Positions 1 through 7,163 of a DNA stretch of 32,469 bases are shown here, piece after piece. The position numbers were made by a program, and so were the translations under genes. The notes under the pieces were generated by a model that did not search any database, had not been told where the DNA came from, and was given only the letters and a program-made list of their open reading frames with translations. This DNA comes from a bacterium UBA6115. GTDB taxonomy: Bacteria > Bacillota_A > Clostridia > Christensenellales > Aristaeellaceae. Position 1 is the first letter of the stretch, and the number at the start of each line of letters is the position of its first letter. The DNA is taken from NCBI GenBank assembly GCA_002428405.1, contig DIWD01000051.1, positions 38,193 through 70,661 of the forward strand, read 5' to 3'.

Positions 1-178
1 GATGAAGCCGCGCCTGGAGGCGGTGTACCGGCTGGACAAGGAGCTCCCCCTGCGCAAGTCCCATGAGAACCCCGCGGTGAAGGCGCTGTATGAGGAATAC
101 CTGGGCGAGCCCAACGGGCACCGGCCGCACGCCCTGCTGCACACCGGCTACGTCAACCGGAGCGGTCTGCTGGGATAG
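1..178 (+). CDS. [FeFe] hydrogenase, C-terminal fragment (small-subunit domain)
   Basis: The window opens inside this gene; only the last 58 or so codons, ending at TAG (176-178), are visible. The tail contains RKSHENPAVKALYEEYLGEP followed by HALLHTGYV. The pattern 'SHxNPAVxxLYEEYLGEPNGHxxHxLLHTxY' is characteristic of the small-subunit (HydB-like) domain at the C-terminus of monomeric or electron-bifurcating [FeFe] hydrogenases. This domain wraps round the H-cluster domain; the cluster-binding cysteines lie upstream, outside the window. The enzyme interconverts protons and H2 with ferredoxin and/or NAD(H) as partner, which fits a fermentative anaerobe. The ATG at position 2 is probably an internal methionine. 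Which hydrogenase type (HydA alone or an HndD-like subunit) cannot be told from the tail. Confidence 0.85.
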   Translation, partial: MKPRLEAVYRLDKELPLRKSHENPAVKALYEEYLGEPNGHRPHALLHTGYVNRSGLLG

Positions 179-218
179 GCTTTCTCCCAGCCAGGCCGGA
201 TAAAATACTCATTGACAC

Positions 219-258
219 AAGGGGTCCCGCGCCGGCGGAACCCCTTTTCCTTGTTTCA
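219..258 (+). terminator. Rho-independent terminator after the hydrogenase gene
   Basis: AAGGGGT pairs with ACCCCTT, and after one mismatch CCGC pairs with GCGG around a GCCG loop. The stem is followed by TTTTCCTTGTTT on the plus strand. It sits 40 bp after the TAG stop and before the end of the convergent gene at 308, so it probably ends hydrogenase transcription. Confidence 0.75.
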
Positions 259-307
259 TTCACCCTGTATCCCGGTTAAAGGCAGGGATGACCGCGCTGT
301 GCCGCGG

Positions 308-1090
308 TCAATCAGAGAACTGCGCGTACCAGGCTTCAAGCAGCCCGATGAACTCTTTGGCGGCCTTGGCATTGCCCTGCCGGTTGGGATGGTCATCCCC
401 TGAGGAGTCATAATACAGCGTGTCCCGCCCGGGTACTGAGACATGGATTTCCGCGCCGTTTTCCAGCCGGTGATGGGCATCAGGATGCGTCAGCACATTA
501 TACAGGTCGAACACGAAGACGTTCCCGGAGGGCAGGTCAGCGAGCCAACCGGAATCCCTGTCTGAAAGCCAGCCGCACAGTTCCCTGGTTTTCTCGGGAT
601 AACTGATATAAATCATCGGCGGAGGCGTCACGAGGATGAACATCTTGTCGGGCCGGCTCTCAAAATAAGACAGCAACCCCTTGTAGATCTCCTTTTCGTC
701 CGTGATGGAGTCCCCCACATCGCTGTTTGGGTAGCAGCTTTTGAACATGATGACCGTATTCTCACCGGAAGCCGGTTCTATGCTGTTGGTTCCGGTCATC
801 GCGCCCAATTCCTGGTATACCTGTTCCATCACCCTTTCATCAAACCACATCGGCCAGTCGGAAGTATCCGTATGATCGCCGTATTCCTTCCATCCGTAAG
901 TGATATCGGCAACATGGTATCCCTTTTCGTTGAGTTCCCGGCTCAATCCGTCATTCAGCCAGTTTTCCCCGCAGCTGTGATGGATAAAAATCAGGTTGAC
1001 AGCAGGGCTGTCAGTACCATAGGCGGCATGCGTCCCCATCAGGACAAATGCCAGCGCAAAAACCAGCGCGCGTGTCATCATCCGTTTCAT
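308..1090 (-). CDS. secreted SGNH/GDSL-hydrolase-like protein
   Basis: A 260-residue protein with a clear signal peptide (MKRMMTRALVFALAFVLMG, cleavage probably near AYG-TD). The mature part starts with NLIFIHHSCGENWL, where a serine (residue 39) sits at the end of the first beta strand as the SGNH nucleophile would. It ends with DDHPNRQGN, which resembles the DxxH block holding the catalytic Asp and His. A central MFKSCYPNSD segment may supply the Asn of block III. A secreted esterase or deacetylase acting on surface or plant glycans is possible, but the substrate is unknown. The start at 1090 is chosen because a GGAGGGGGAAGG site lies just upstream and the signal peptide begins there; the frame stays open upstream to 1174. 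The gene converges on the hydrogenase. Confidence 0.65.
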   Translation of the reverse strand: MKRMMTRALVFALAFVLMGTHAAYGTDSPAVNLIFIHHSCGENWLNDGLSRELNEKGYHVADITYGWKEYGDHTDTSDWPMWFDERVMEQVYQELGAMTGTNSIEPASGENTVIMFKSCYPNSDVGDSITDEKEIYKGLLSYFESRPDKMFILVTPPPMIYISYPEKTRELCGWLSDRDSGWLADLPSGNVFVFDLYNVLTHPDAHHRLENGAEIHVSVPGRDTLYYDSSGDDHPNRQGNAKAAKEFIGLLEAWYAQFSD

Positions 1091-1391
1091 ATCCGATCCT
1101 TCCCCCTCCCTGATTGCGTAAAAGTGTGACTGCCTGAGAAGCGCGGTGTTCATATCGTTCAGATAAAGAAGCATGGCAGGAAAACAGGCTTTGAATGATA
1201 ATAGATGATACCCGTTGCACAGCCTGTCGGGAAATGGGGAGGTATTTTCATGCTATGCCGGGTGGTCCGCAGCGGCGCGGGGAAGAACGCGGGTTGTTTC
1301 CTGATGGGCGGCTGTTCACATTCAAATTGCCGGCAGATAATGTGCTATGATGATTCAGGATCATTCAAAACACTCCCGAACGGAGGGGACC
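1091..1391. promoter_or_regulatory. divergent intergenic region with extended -10 element
   Basis: About 300 bp separate the divergent SGNH-like and QueG-like genes. An extended -10 element TGCTATGAT lies at 1343-1351 on the plus strand, 41 bp before the chosen ATG at 1392. No good -35 box is seen at the usual distance, as often with extended -10 promoters. The minus-strand promoter is not clear; AT-rich TATCAT repeats near 1190-1215 are candidates. Confidence 0.35.
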
Positions 1392-2120
1392 ATGGATCAT
1401 CTGAAAAGGGAACTGATGCACAGGGGGGCATCCCTGGTTGGTTTCGCACGCCTTGCGGGACTGTACAGCAAATGCGACGTCTCCCTGCCCTCCACCCCGG
1501 ATTCGGAAAAGGAGCCCTTCGAGATCCCGGAATACCCGTCAGGCGTATCCATCGCTGTCGCGATCCCCAAAGAAGTCATCCGGGGGATCTCCTCACAGCC
1601 CACGGAGGAATACTTTAACGCCTATCATGAAATCAACCATAAGCTGGACGCCCTGGCCCTGTTCTGCGAAAGCTATCTTGCCTTACGGGGATATAAAGCG
1701 TATGCCCAAATAACCCGAAAAACAAAGGAGTTCGGGATCTTCCGCACCATCATGCCGCATAAGACCGTCGCGGTAAACGGCGGATTGGGCTGGATCGGTA
1801 AAAGCGCGTTGCTCGTTACGCCCCAGTATGGCTCCGCCGTCCGGCTGACATCCGTGCTGACAGACGCGCCGCTTACAGCGGACCCACTCATCGGACAAAC
1901 GAAATGCGGCGGCTGCATGATCTGCGCCGAGGCCTGCCCTGGGGGCGCGATCAAAGGGAGGCAGTGGCGGGAAGATCAGCCCAGGGACTGGATCTTTGAC
2001 GCGATGGCCTGCAGAAAGCAGGCAAGAAAAATCGCAGCGGAGGCCCTGGGCAAGGAAATCACACTGTGCGGCAAGTGCGTCGAGGTCTGCCCGTATACCC
2101 AAAGGTATATCCACAGCTGA
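1392..2120 (+). CDS. QueG-like double [4Fe-4S] protein (epoxyqueuosine reductase family)
   Basis: A 242-residue protein with the family signature GGLGWIGKSALLVTPQYGSA in the middle, and two ferredoxin-type cysteine sets at the C-terminus: CGGCMICAEACP (from residue 172) and CGKCVEVCP (from residue 226). This is the DUF1730 plus 4Fe-4S arrangement of QueG and its relatives, which bind a corrinoid. It is much shorter than QueG (about 350-380 residues, with a C-terminal HEAT-like part). The segment before the GWIGK motif reads MPHKTVAVN rather than the usual 'VDxxPxxERxxA', so the QueG catalytic acid seems absent. I therefore call it a QueG-like redox protein, not epoxyqueuosine reductase itself. 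The start at 1392 follows a CGGAGGGGACC site and gives MDHLKREL; the upstream ATG at 1347 has no site. Confidence 0.7.
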   Translation: MDHLKRELMHRGASLVGFARLAGLYSKCDVSLPSTPDSEKEPFEIPEYPSGVSIAVAIPKEVIRGISSQPTEEYFNAYHEINHKLDALALFCESYLALRGYKAYAQITRKTKEFGIFRTIMPHKTVAVNGGLGWIGKSALLVTPQYGSAVRLTSVLTDAPLTADPLIGQTKCGGCMICAEACPGGAIKGRQWREDQPRDWIFDAMACRKQARKIAAEALGKEITLCGKCVEVCPYTQRYIHS

Positions 2121-2158
2121 CCCCCGCAAGGGGCCTGACCTCGCCAAATACTGCACCC

Positions 2159-2182
2159 GGCAGACCCGTCTGCCTGTTTGTT
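2159..2182 (+). terminator. terminator hairpin after the QueG-like gene
   Basis: GGCAGA and TCTGCC form a perfect 6-bp stem with a CCCG loop, followed by the T-rich TGTTTGTT. A smaller CCCC-GCAA-GGGG hairpin lies just before it (2122-2133). It lies between two convergent genes. Confidence 0.55.
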
Positions 2183-2231
2183 CCGCCCTTTCCTCCGCAG
2201 CAAACCAAAAAGCTGACTTTTATTCCGCAGT

Positions 2232-2726
2232 TCAGCCAGGCAGCAATTCCAGAAGCCTGTTCACGGCTTTTACGGGAAAGCCTTCGGGTTGTTCTGTTTC
2301 AAGCAGGGACATGAGAAACCCACGCACAGCGGCGCTTTGGGGCAGCATATAGCCGGCCTCGCGGGCCAGGTCCTCCGCGGTCACACGGATGGATTGTTTC
2401 AGGGCAAGGGCCAGCTGCCGCAAGGCAGGATCCCGCTCATCCCTCAGGACCGCGGAAACCGCGCGCTCCTGCCCGGCCTTGCTTAAAAGGAGGGCGCGCA
2501 GGGGAAGCAGGACTTCTTCCTTCTTTTCCTGCTGGGGCGGGTAATGATCAGGCACCCTGAAGATGGCGCCGGAGGGGCAGGCGTCAACGCAAGCCCGGCA
2601 GGCGTCCAGGCACCTGGTCCAGTCGATCTGTCCGTTCTCCGTGTCAGTGGCTCCGGTGGGGCAGACGTACAGGCACAGGCAGTCCTTGGTACACAAACGG
2701 ATATTCCTAACAGCCCGCATGCTCAT
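2232..2726 (-). CDS. ferredoxin-like 2x[4Fe-4S] protein with C-terminal helical extension
   Basis: A 164-residue protein. The first cysteine set is unusually spaced, [12 protein letters not shown] (Cys12, 16, 18, 22), while the second, [13 protein letters not shown] (Cys39, 43, 46, 50), is closer to the normal CxxCxxCxxxCP. Two [4Fe-4S] clusters are likely, the first with non-standard spacing. Residues 65-164 are a Leu/Ala/Glu-rich helical extension without a recognised motif. Its start overlaps the stop of the rubredoxin-type gene as ATGA (2723-2726), so the two are translationally coupled and probably act together, the ferredoxin passing electrons to or from the rubredoxin protein in oxygen or peroxide detoxification. 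That pairing is inference. A second possible start is Met3 (2718-2720). Confidence 0.75.
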   Translation of the reverse strand: MSMRAVRNIRLCTKDCLCLYVCPTGATDTENGQIDWTRCLDACRACVDACPSGAIFRVPDHYPPQQEKKEEVLLPLRALLLSKAGQERAVSAVLRDERDPALRQLALALKQSIRVTAEDLAREAGYMLPQSAAVRGFLMSLLETEQPEGFPVKAVNRLLELLPG

Positions 2727-3388
2727 GCCCCCCTTTGAACTTGATTAAACTTGAACGCCGGCACCTTGCACACAGGGCAGATAGCGGGGGGTGCGTCCCC
2801 CACAAAGATAAAGCCGCAGGCCTCGCAGACGAACACCTTGCCCTCCAGTGCCTTTTCACCCTGTTTATGGTATTTCTCCAACAGGCCTCCCTGGATCTTG
2901 CTCACTTTCTCCCCCCAGGCCAAGGCGCGCTGCGCTCCCCGGTCCCGGCTCTTTCTGCCCGCCTCAAGGGCGCGGGCATAGCCCGTCTGAATATCCTCCC
3001 TGAGCATCCCGGCAAGGCTTTCCAAATCCCCATGGGGTTCGGCCCGGCTTTCAAAAAAGTCAGCCAGCTGCGCAAACAGCCCCGATTCCTCCTCCAGGTA
3101 CTGCTTCTGGCAGCCCCGGGCAAGGTTGGAGCACACCACGCTGTTCACCATCATATCGTTCGCTTCCCCGGTATCCCCGGATCCTGTGCCGGGTTCTGAA
3201 GGCCGGCCCGCCGTTTCCTCCCCGCCCTCAGGGACGAACATGGACTTGTCCGCGCCGCATATCGGGCAAACCCAGTCCTCCGGCAGATCTTCCCACCGTG
3301 TTCCCGGTGCGATGCCTCTGGACGGGTCCCCGTCGGCCTGGTCATAGTCATAACCGCAGACGGTACAGATATACCTTCCCAATTTCAC
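2723..3388 (-). CDS. rubredoxin - rubrerythrin-like fusion protein
   Basis: A 221-residue protein in three parts. Residues 1-50 are a complete rubredoxin (CTVCGY at Cys8/Cys11, then [10 protein letters not shown] at Cys41/Cys44). A Gly/Glu-rich linker follows. The middle helical part (about 85-180) has [18 protein letters not shown] and [17 protein letters not shown], a weak match to the two helical hairpins of the rubrerythrin ferritin-like domain. The end is a second rubredoxin-like knuckle (FVCEACGF at 188/191 and [11 protein letters not shown] at 204/207). Rubrerythrins reduce H2O2 in anaerobes; here many di-iron Glu/His ligands are not obvious, so activity is uncertain. The GTG start at 3388 lies only two bases from its AGGAGG site; TTG at 3382 would have ideal 8-base spacing. 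It heads an operon with the ferredoxin-like gene. Confidence 0.8.
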   Translation of the reverse strand: MKLGRYICTVCGYDYDQADGDPSRGIAPGTRWEDLPEDWVCPICGADKSMFVPEGGEETAGRPSEPGTGSGDTGEANDMMVNSVVCSNLARGCQKQYLEEESGLFAQLADFFESRAEPHGDLESLAGMLREDIQTGYARALEAGRKSRDRGAQRALAWGEKVSKIQGGLLEKYHKQGEKALEGKVFVCEACGFIFVGDAPPAICPVCKVPAFKFNQVQRGA

Positions 3389-3456
3389 ACCCTCCTGTCA
3401 GGTCTCCCATCCTCTGTGAAGCCTGGACGGGATATTCGGTTGCCGGTACCACTGTG

Positions 3457-3485
3457 ATTATAGGGGTCCGCCAGCGCGGTGTAAA
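3457..3485 (-). promoter_or_regulatory. sigma-A promoter of the rubredoxin/ferredoxin operon
   Basis: On the minus strand TTTACA (3480-3485) is followed by a 17-bp spacer and a perfect TATAAT (3457-3462), about 70 bp upstream of the start codon. Confidence 0.75.
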
Positions 3486-3524
3486 GGAGCGGGCGGGAGG
3501 GGACAGGCGCCTTTGATGAAATGA

Positions 3525-3554
3525 TTGACGTTTGAATATATGTCCAAGTATAAT
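3525..3554 (+). promoter_or_regulatory. sigma-A promoter of the metal-ATPase operon
   Basis: TTGACG (3525-3530), 18-bp spacer, TATAAT (3549-3554). Expected transcription start near 3561, giving a leader of about 38 nt before the ATG at 3599. It is divergent from the rubredoxin promoter. Confidence 0.8.
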
Positions 3555-3567
3555 GGGTACAATTGAA

Positions 3568-3577
3568 TGAGCGCTCA
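3568..3577. promoter_or_regulatory. palindrome TGAGCGCTCA, possible operator
   Basis: A perfect 10-bp palindrome just downstream of the expected transcription start of the metal-ATPase operon. This is where an ArsR/CadC-type or other metal sensor could block transcription, but no regulator gene is nearby and the sequence is not a standard CadC or Zur box. The operator role is inference. Confidence 0.3.
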
Positions 3578-3598
3578 AGTGTCAGGAGGAAAGAGACC

Positions 3599-3823
3599 AT
3601 GATGAAGGCCTTCAGGATACAGAATCTGGGCTGCGCCAGCTGCGCGGCGAAAATGGAAAAGAAAATAGCGGCGCTGCCGGGCGTGGCCAGCGCGCGGGTC
3701 AACTTCATGACGCAAAGGCTGACCCTTGAGGCAAAGGAAGAGCAGATCAGCAGCCTGGTCCGGGACGCGCAGGCCATCATCCGTTCCATCGAGCCGGATG
3801 CTAAACTGGTATTCCCGTTGTGA
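3599..3823 (+). CDS. stand-alone heavy-metal-associated (HMA) domain protein
   Basis: A 74-residue protein that is one HMA domain: MMKAFRIQNLGCASCAAKME with the metal-binding CxxC at the usual place, and a beta-alpha-beta-beta-alpha-beta pattern. It binds a soft metal ion (Zn, Cd, Pb or Cu). In most P1B ATPases this domain is the N-terminus of the pump; here it is a separate gene whose stop overlaps the pump's start (GTGA, 3820-3823), so the two are translationally coupled and it most likely feeds or senses metal for that pump. The ATG at 3599 has an AGGAGG site 8 bases upstream; a second ATG follows directly. Confidence 0.85.
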   Translation: MMKAFRIQNLGCASCAAKMEKKIAALPGVASARVNFMTQRLTLEAKEEQISSLVRDAQAIIRSIEPDAKLVFPL

Positions 3824-5718
3824 CCAAACGCGTCCTGCGCGTCCCGCTGGCGCTATTGCTCCTGATTGGCGGGCTTTTGATTCGGGACGGGTCGCCCTTC
3901 AGGACAGCCCTCCTGTTCGCCGCCTACCTCATTGTCGGGTATGACGTGCTGTTTAGCGCCGCAAAGGGCATCGCCCGCGGGCGTGTGTTTGACGAGAACT
4001 TTCTGATGTCCCTGGCCACCCTGGGCGCATTCGCCATCGGGGAGTATCCCGAGGCGGTCGCGGTGATGGTGTTCTACCAGACCGGCGAACTGTTCCAGGG
4101 CTACGCGGTGGACAAGTCCCGCCGCGCGATCGCCCGGACGATGGACCTGCGGCCTGAGAGCGCGAACCTCCTTATGGATAACGGACAAACGGAAACCGTG
4201 GCGCCGGAGACCGTGGCCGTCGGCTCCCTCATCCTGGTAAGGCCGGGCGAGCGGATGCCACTGGACGGCATCGTAACGGATGGGGAAAGCGATCTGGACA
4301 CCTCCGCGCTCACCGGGGAAGCGTTCCCCAAAACGGTGCGGCCGGGGTCGGAAGCGCTCAGCGGCTGCGTCAACCTCACCGGGGCCCTGACCGTCAAGGT
4401 CACCAAACCCTATGACCAGTCCACCGTCAGCCGCATCCTGGAGATGGTGGAAAACGCCACGGACAAAAAATCCCGTCAGGAGACCTTCATCACGCGCTTC
4501 TCCGCCCTGTACACGCCCATTGTGGTCATCCTGGCCCTGCTGCTGGCCTTTATCCCGCCGCTGTTCCTGCCGGGCGCCATCCTCTCTGACTGGGTGTACC
4601 GCGCGCTGAACTTCCTGGTCGTTTCCTGCCCCTGCGCGCTGGTCATCTCCATTCCCCTGTCCTTTTTCGGCGGCATCGGCGGCGCCTCGCGCGCCGGCAT
4701 CCTGGCCAAGGGCGCCAACCACCTGGAGGCGCTGGCAAAAGCCGACACCTTTGTATTCGACAAGACCGGCACCCTCACCCGCGGCAGTTTTTCCGTAAGC
4801 TTGGTCAGGCCCGTCCTGGGCACGCGGGAGGAACTGCTGGAGAAAGCCGCGCTGGCTGAACAGCATTCCATCCACCCACTTGCCCTGTCCATCCGGCAGG
4901 CATACGGCGCCCCCCTTGACCCCGCCCGTGTCAGGGACGTGACGGAGATGCCGGGCGGCGGCGTCAGAGCGGTGGTTGACGGGCAGGAAGTGCTGGTGGG
5001 CAACGCGCGGCTGCTGAACGATTACGGGATCAGCATCCCGGACACAGAGGACACCGGCACGCTCAGCCACGTGGTCGCTTCAGGCGAATATCAAGGCAGC
5101 CTGCTGTTTGAGGATGAGATCAAGCCCTGCGCGCGCCAGGCGCTGCTCCGGCTGCGCAATAGGGGCGTCAGCCGCCTGGTGATGCTCACCGGGGACAGCG
5201 AGCAGGCGGGGCGCAAGGCCGCTGACGGGCTGGGCATCGACATCGTGTATGCCGGCCTGCTGCCCCAGGACAAGGTGGCCAGGCTGGAGGAGCTGCTCAA
5301 TCAGCCGGGCCGCCGCGGCACCCTGGTCTTCGCGGGCGACGGCGTGAACGACGCGCCGGTCCTGGCGCGCGCGGACGTCGGCTTTGCCATGGGCGCGATG
5401 GGCTCGGACGCGGCGATCGAGGCGGCGGACATCGTCATCATGAATGACGACCCCTGCAAGATGGCCTCCGCGCTGGACATCGCCCGGCGCACGGTCAATA
5501 TCGCAAAGCAGAACGCCTTTTTTGCCATCTCCGTCAAGGCCGCGGTGCTCATCCTCAGCGCCGTGGGCCTCTCCACCCTGTGGATGGCGGTGTTCGCCGA
5601 CGTGGGCGTGACCGTGCTGGCCATCCTCAACGCCATGCGCGCGCTGCGCGTCCCCAGGGAGGACAGCGCCTGCGCGTGCGACATCAACCCGGCGCTCCGT
5701 CCGGCGAAAGCCGCGTAA
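3820..5718 (+). CDS. P1B-type Zn2+/Cd2+/Pb2+-exporting ATPase (CadA/ZntA-like)
   Basis: A 632-residue membrane pump that uses ATP to export divalent soft metals. Visible motifs: TGE in LTGEAFP (actuator domain), the transmembrane metal site SCPCALVISIPL (CPC at 270-272), the phosphorylation motif DKTGTLT (Asp314), and GDGVNDAP (506-513) in the ATP-binding domain. The last membrane pair has NIAKQNAFFAISVK and ADVGVTVLAILNAMRAL; the Lys and Asp-Gly there are the mark of the Zn/Cd/Pb subgroup rather than the copper subgroup. The protein lacks an N-terminal HMA domain, which is encoded by the overlapping upstream gene. It starts with GTG in a GTGA overlap. The short tail ends in CACD, which could bind metal. 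No regulator is encoded next to it. Confidence 0.9.
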   Translation: MTKRVLRVPLALLLLIGGLLIRDGSPFRTALLFAAYLIVGYDVLFSAAKGIARGRVFDENFLMSLATLGAFAIGEYPEAVAVMVFYQTGELFQGYAVDKSRRAIARTMDLRPESANLLMDNGQTETVAPETVAVGSLILVRPGERMPLDGIVTDGESDLDTSALTGEAFPKTVRPGSEALSGCVNLTGALTVKVTKPYDQSTVSRILEMVENATDKKSRQETFITRFSALYTPIVVILALLLAFIPPLFLPGAILSDWVYRALNFLVVSCPCALVISIPLSFFGGIGGASRAGILAKGANHLEALAKADTFVFDKTGTLTRGSFSVSLVRPVLGTREELLEKAALAEQHSIHPLALSIRQAYGAPLDPARVRDVTEMPGGGVRAVVDGQEVLVGNARLLNDYGISIPDTEDTGTLSHVVASGEYQGSLLFEDEIKPCARQALLRLRNRGVSRLVMLTGDSEQAGRKAADGLGIDIVYAGLLPQDKVARLEELLNQPGRRGTLVFAGDGVNDAPVLARADVGFAMGAMGSDAAIEAADIVIMNDDPCKMASALDIARRTVNIAKQNAFFAISVKAAVLILSAVGLSTLWMAVFADVGVTVLAILNAMRALRVPREDSACACDINPALRPAKAA

Positions 5719-5722
5719 ACGC

Positions 5723-5894
5723 CGATAAAGTGTCTGCGGACACTTTATCGTTTAGGAAGGGCGAGCTTTTATAAGGAATGAATTGCTGCGCAATTCTCCC
5801 CGCCCACCCGGCAAAGCCGAATGAAACGATTGCAGTCAGAGGGCTGTGCCCTCTGAAACTCCCGCTGGATATGGTTTGTCTACAGTCTCAAATG
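5723..5894 (+). repeat. multi-hairpin 3'-end interspersed repeat, copy 1
   Basis: A 172-bp element starting 4 bp after the ATPase stop. In order it holds: a perfect 12-bp stem CGATAAAGTGTC / GACACTTTATCG with loop TGCG (5723-5750), GAATTGC-TGC-GCAATTC (5780-5796), a GC-rich CCCGGCAAAGCCG segment, CAGAGGGC-TGT-GCCCTCTG (5837-5855), and the conserved tail GTTTGTCTACAGTCTCAAATG. The same order recurs inverted at 19465-19669. Both copies lie directly behind a gene and point the same way relative to it. No transposase or coding content is seen; it resembles BOX/REP-type repeats. Confidence 0.85.
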
Positions 5895-5927
5895 GCCCCC
5901 GGGTTATTTCCCTGGGCCATTTCTTTG
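5890..5927 (+). terminator. terminator hairpin at the end of repeat copy 1
   Basis: AAATGGCCC (5890-5898) pairs with GGGCCATTT (5914-5922), followed by CTTTG. It overlaps the last bases of the repeat; the outer AAATG/CATTT pairs are shared with the hairpin beside copy 2 while the inner arms differ. Confidence 0.6.
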
Positions 5928-5957
5928 CTAATTTCCCTTTGTATTCCTTGAATAGAT

Positions 5958-5997
5958 AAAAACATCTGATTCCGGGGTCCGGGGAGGAACTCCCCGG
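5958..5997 (-). terminator. probable terminator of the DUF4432 gene
   Basis: CCGGGGAG (5979-5986) and CTCCCCGG (5990-5997) form a perfect 8-bp stem with a 3-base loop, and on the minus strand a T5 run follows at 5958-5962. It lies about 45 bp after the stop of the minus-strand gene. The GC-rich surroundings look like a second kind of dispersed hairpin. Confidence 0.5.
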
Positions 5998-6039
5998 GCG
6001 GGGTTTGGGGATGCAGTCCCTAAACGTCTCTCTCAGCCC

Positions 6040-7083
6040 TTACCTCGCCCTTTTAATATAGTCCTTGATCACTTCCCTGTCGTCGGTGAACTCCAGGCTG
6101 AGCCTGAACACGCGGCTCTCCCCGGGTTCCAGGAAGGTGAGGGAGCCGTCCTTCCGCGCGGCGGCGCGGCCCAGGACGCCGGAGGTGGTGGGCTCCAGCC
6201 CCAGGGCGTAGTCCCCCTCGCGCATGCATTTCCACTCGCACAAAAGGGGCAGCGCCCGCCCGTTAAAGCGGACCGCCGCTGCGAGGCCCAGCCGCTCATT
6301 GTGCAGCAGGACGAAGGCATCCTCCGGCAGCCCTGTGTGGAAGAAGCATTCCTCCGGCCGGAGCGCGGACGGCTCGTCCATTTCATTCCAGCGGGCGAAA
6401 CCCTTTTCAGCGTTCCCGTCCCGGGGCGTTATTTTTGAGGCAGAGCTGTACACCCGCGCGCCCTCATCCAGCATCGGGTAGCCAAAATTGATGTGGTAGA
6501 CCAGCATCAGGGGGCTTGTGAAGAAGCCCTGGTTCTCCACCGTGTCCTCAATGTGCAGGATGTCCCGTTCAGTCTGAAGGCGGATGACCCGTTTTAAAAC
6601 CAGGTGATCGGAGAACAGCTCGCTCTGGTGGATCTCCCCGGACAGCCGGATGACCGCCTCATCCCCCTCATAGGCCATCTCAGCGCTCACCCTGGACGCC
6701 GGGGTATTGCTGAAGGGGCCGTGCAGGCCGCAGGCCTGCCCATTATCCTCACAGGCGGCGCCGGCGTAGCTCAGGCCGCAGGTGGTCAGCATCCCCGCGT
6801 AAAACTGCCTCAGGAAGCCGCGCGCCCCGTCCTCGGCATAGGAAAAGGGGCTCTTCACGCCGGCCTTTGACAGGAAGGCCATCTGATGCCCTTTATAGGT
6901 CAGCCCCGCGATGTCCAGGCCGCGGTCCGCCAGCACGGTCAGCCCGATGCCCCGTCCGTTGACCAGGTCAAAGGCCCGCAGCCCGCGCGCGGGGCCGTCG
7001 TTGAACAGGTAATCCTTCCACCCGCAGTGCGCGTTGAGGTCGCCGATCTTGCGCCTGAGCGCCTGTTCTTCCGCTTTCTTCAT
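6040..7083 (-). CDS. DUF4432 family protein (aldose 1-epimerase-like fold)
   Basis: A 347-residue cytoplasmic protein. The run LVNGRGIGLTVLADRGLDIA, then GLRQ-like 'GFLRQFYAGMLTTCGLSY', GLHGPFSNTPASRV, VYHINFGYPMLDEGARV and GLEPTTSGVLGR follow the DUF4432 family, which belongs to the galactose-mutarotase superfamily of beta-sandwich sugar-binding enzymes. The family is generally believed to act on sugars, often beside carbohydrate kinases or transporters, but no substrate is fixed by the sequence, and here it stands alone. The ATG at 7083 has an AGGGGG site 8 bases upstream. The length is normal for the family. Its gene is GC-rich, in sharp contrast to the AT-rich gene that follows on the other strand. 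Confidence 0.8.
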   Translation of the reverse strand: MKKAEEQALRRKIGDLNAHCGWKDYLFNDGPARGLRAFDLVNGRGIGLTVLADRGLDIAGLTYKGHQMAFLSKAGVKSPFSYAEDGARGFLRQFYAGMLTTCGLSYAGAACEDNGQACGLHGPFSNTPASRVSAEMAYEGDEAVIRLSGEIHQSELFSDHLVLKRVIRLQTERDILHIEDTVENQGFFTSPLMLVYHINFGYPMLDEGARVYSSASKITPRDGNAEKGFARWNEMDEPSALRPEECFFHTGLPEDAFVLLHNERLGLAAAVRFNGRALPLLCEWKCMREGDYALGLEPTTSGVLGRAAARKDGSLTFLEPGESRVFRLSLEFTDDREVIKDYIKRAR

Positions 7084-7125
7084 AAAGCCGCCCCCTGTCC
7101 GGATGATCTATTCTATGGTTGATTG

Positions 7126-7134
7126 ATTATAGCA
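7126..7134 (-). promoter_or_regulatory. extended -10 promoter TGCTATAAT of the DUF4432 gene
   Basis: On the minus strand TGC (7132-7134) followed by a perfect TATAAT (7126-7131), 42 bp upstream of the ATG. There is no good -35 box, as is usual when the extended -10 TGn is present. Confidence 0.6.
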
Positions 7135-7163
7135 GAGAAATGATGAAAGGGGCAGGAGGGAGG

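Noticed and set aside
1250..1618. Cys-rich frame starting at ATG 1250 behind GGGGAGG
   Set aside because: The start looks good, but most of the frame overlaps the QueG-like gene in another frame and its composition turns to shadow type after about 40 codons.
3853..5070. Long open frame on the minus strand inside the P1B ATPase gene
   Set aside because: It is antisense to a gene with full P-type ATPase motifs; the Gly/His/Arg/Gln-rich composition is typical of a GC-rich shadow frame.
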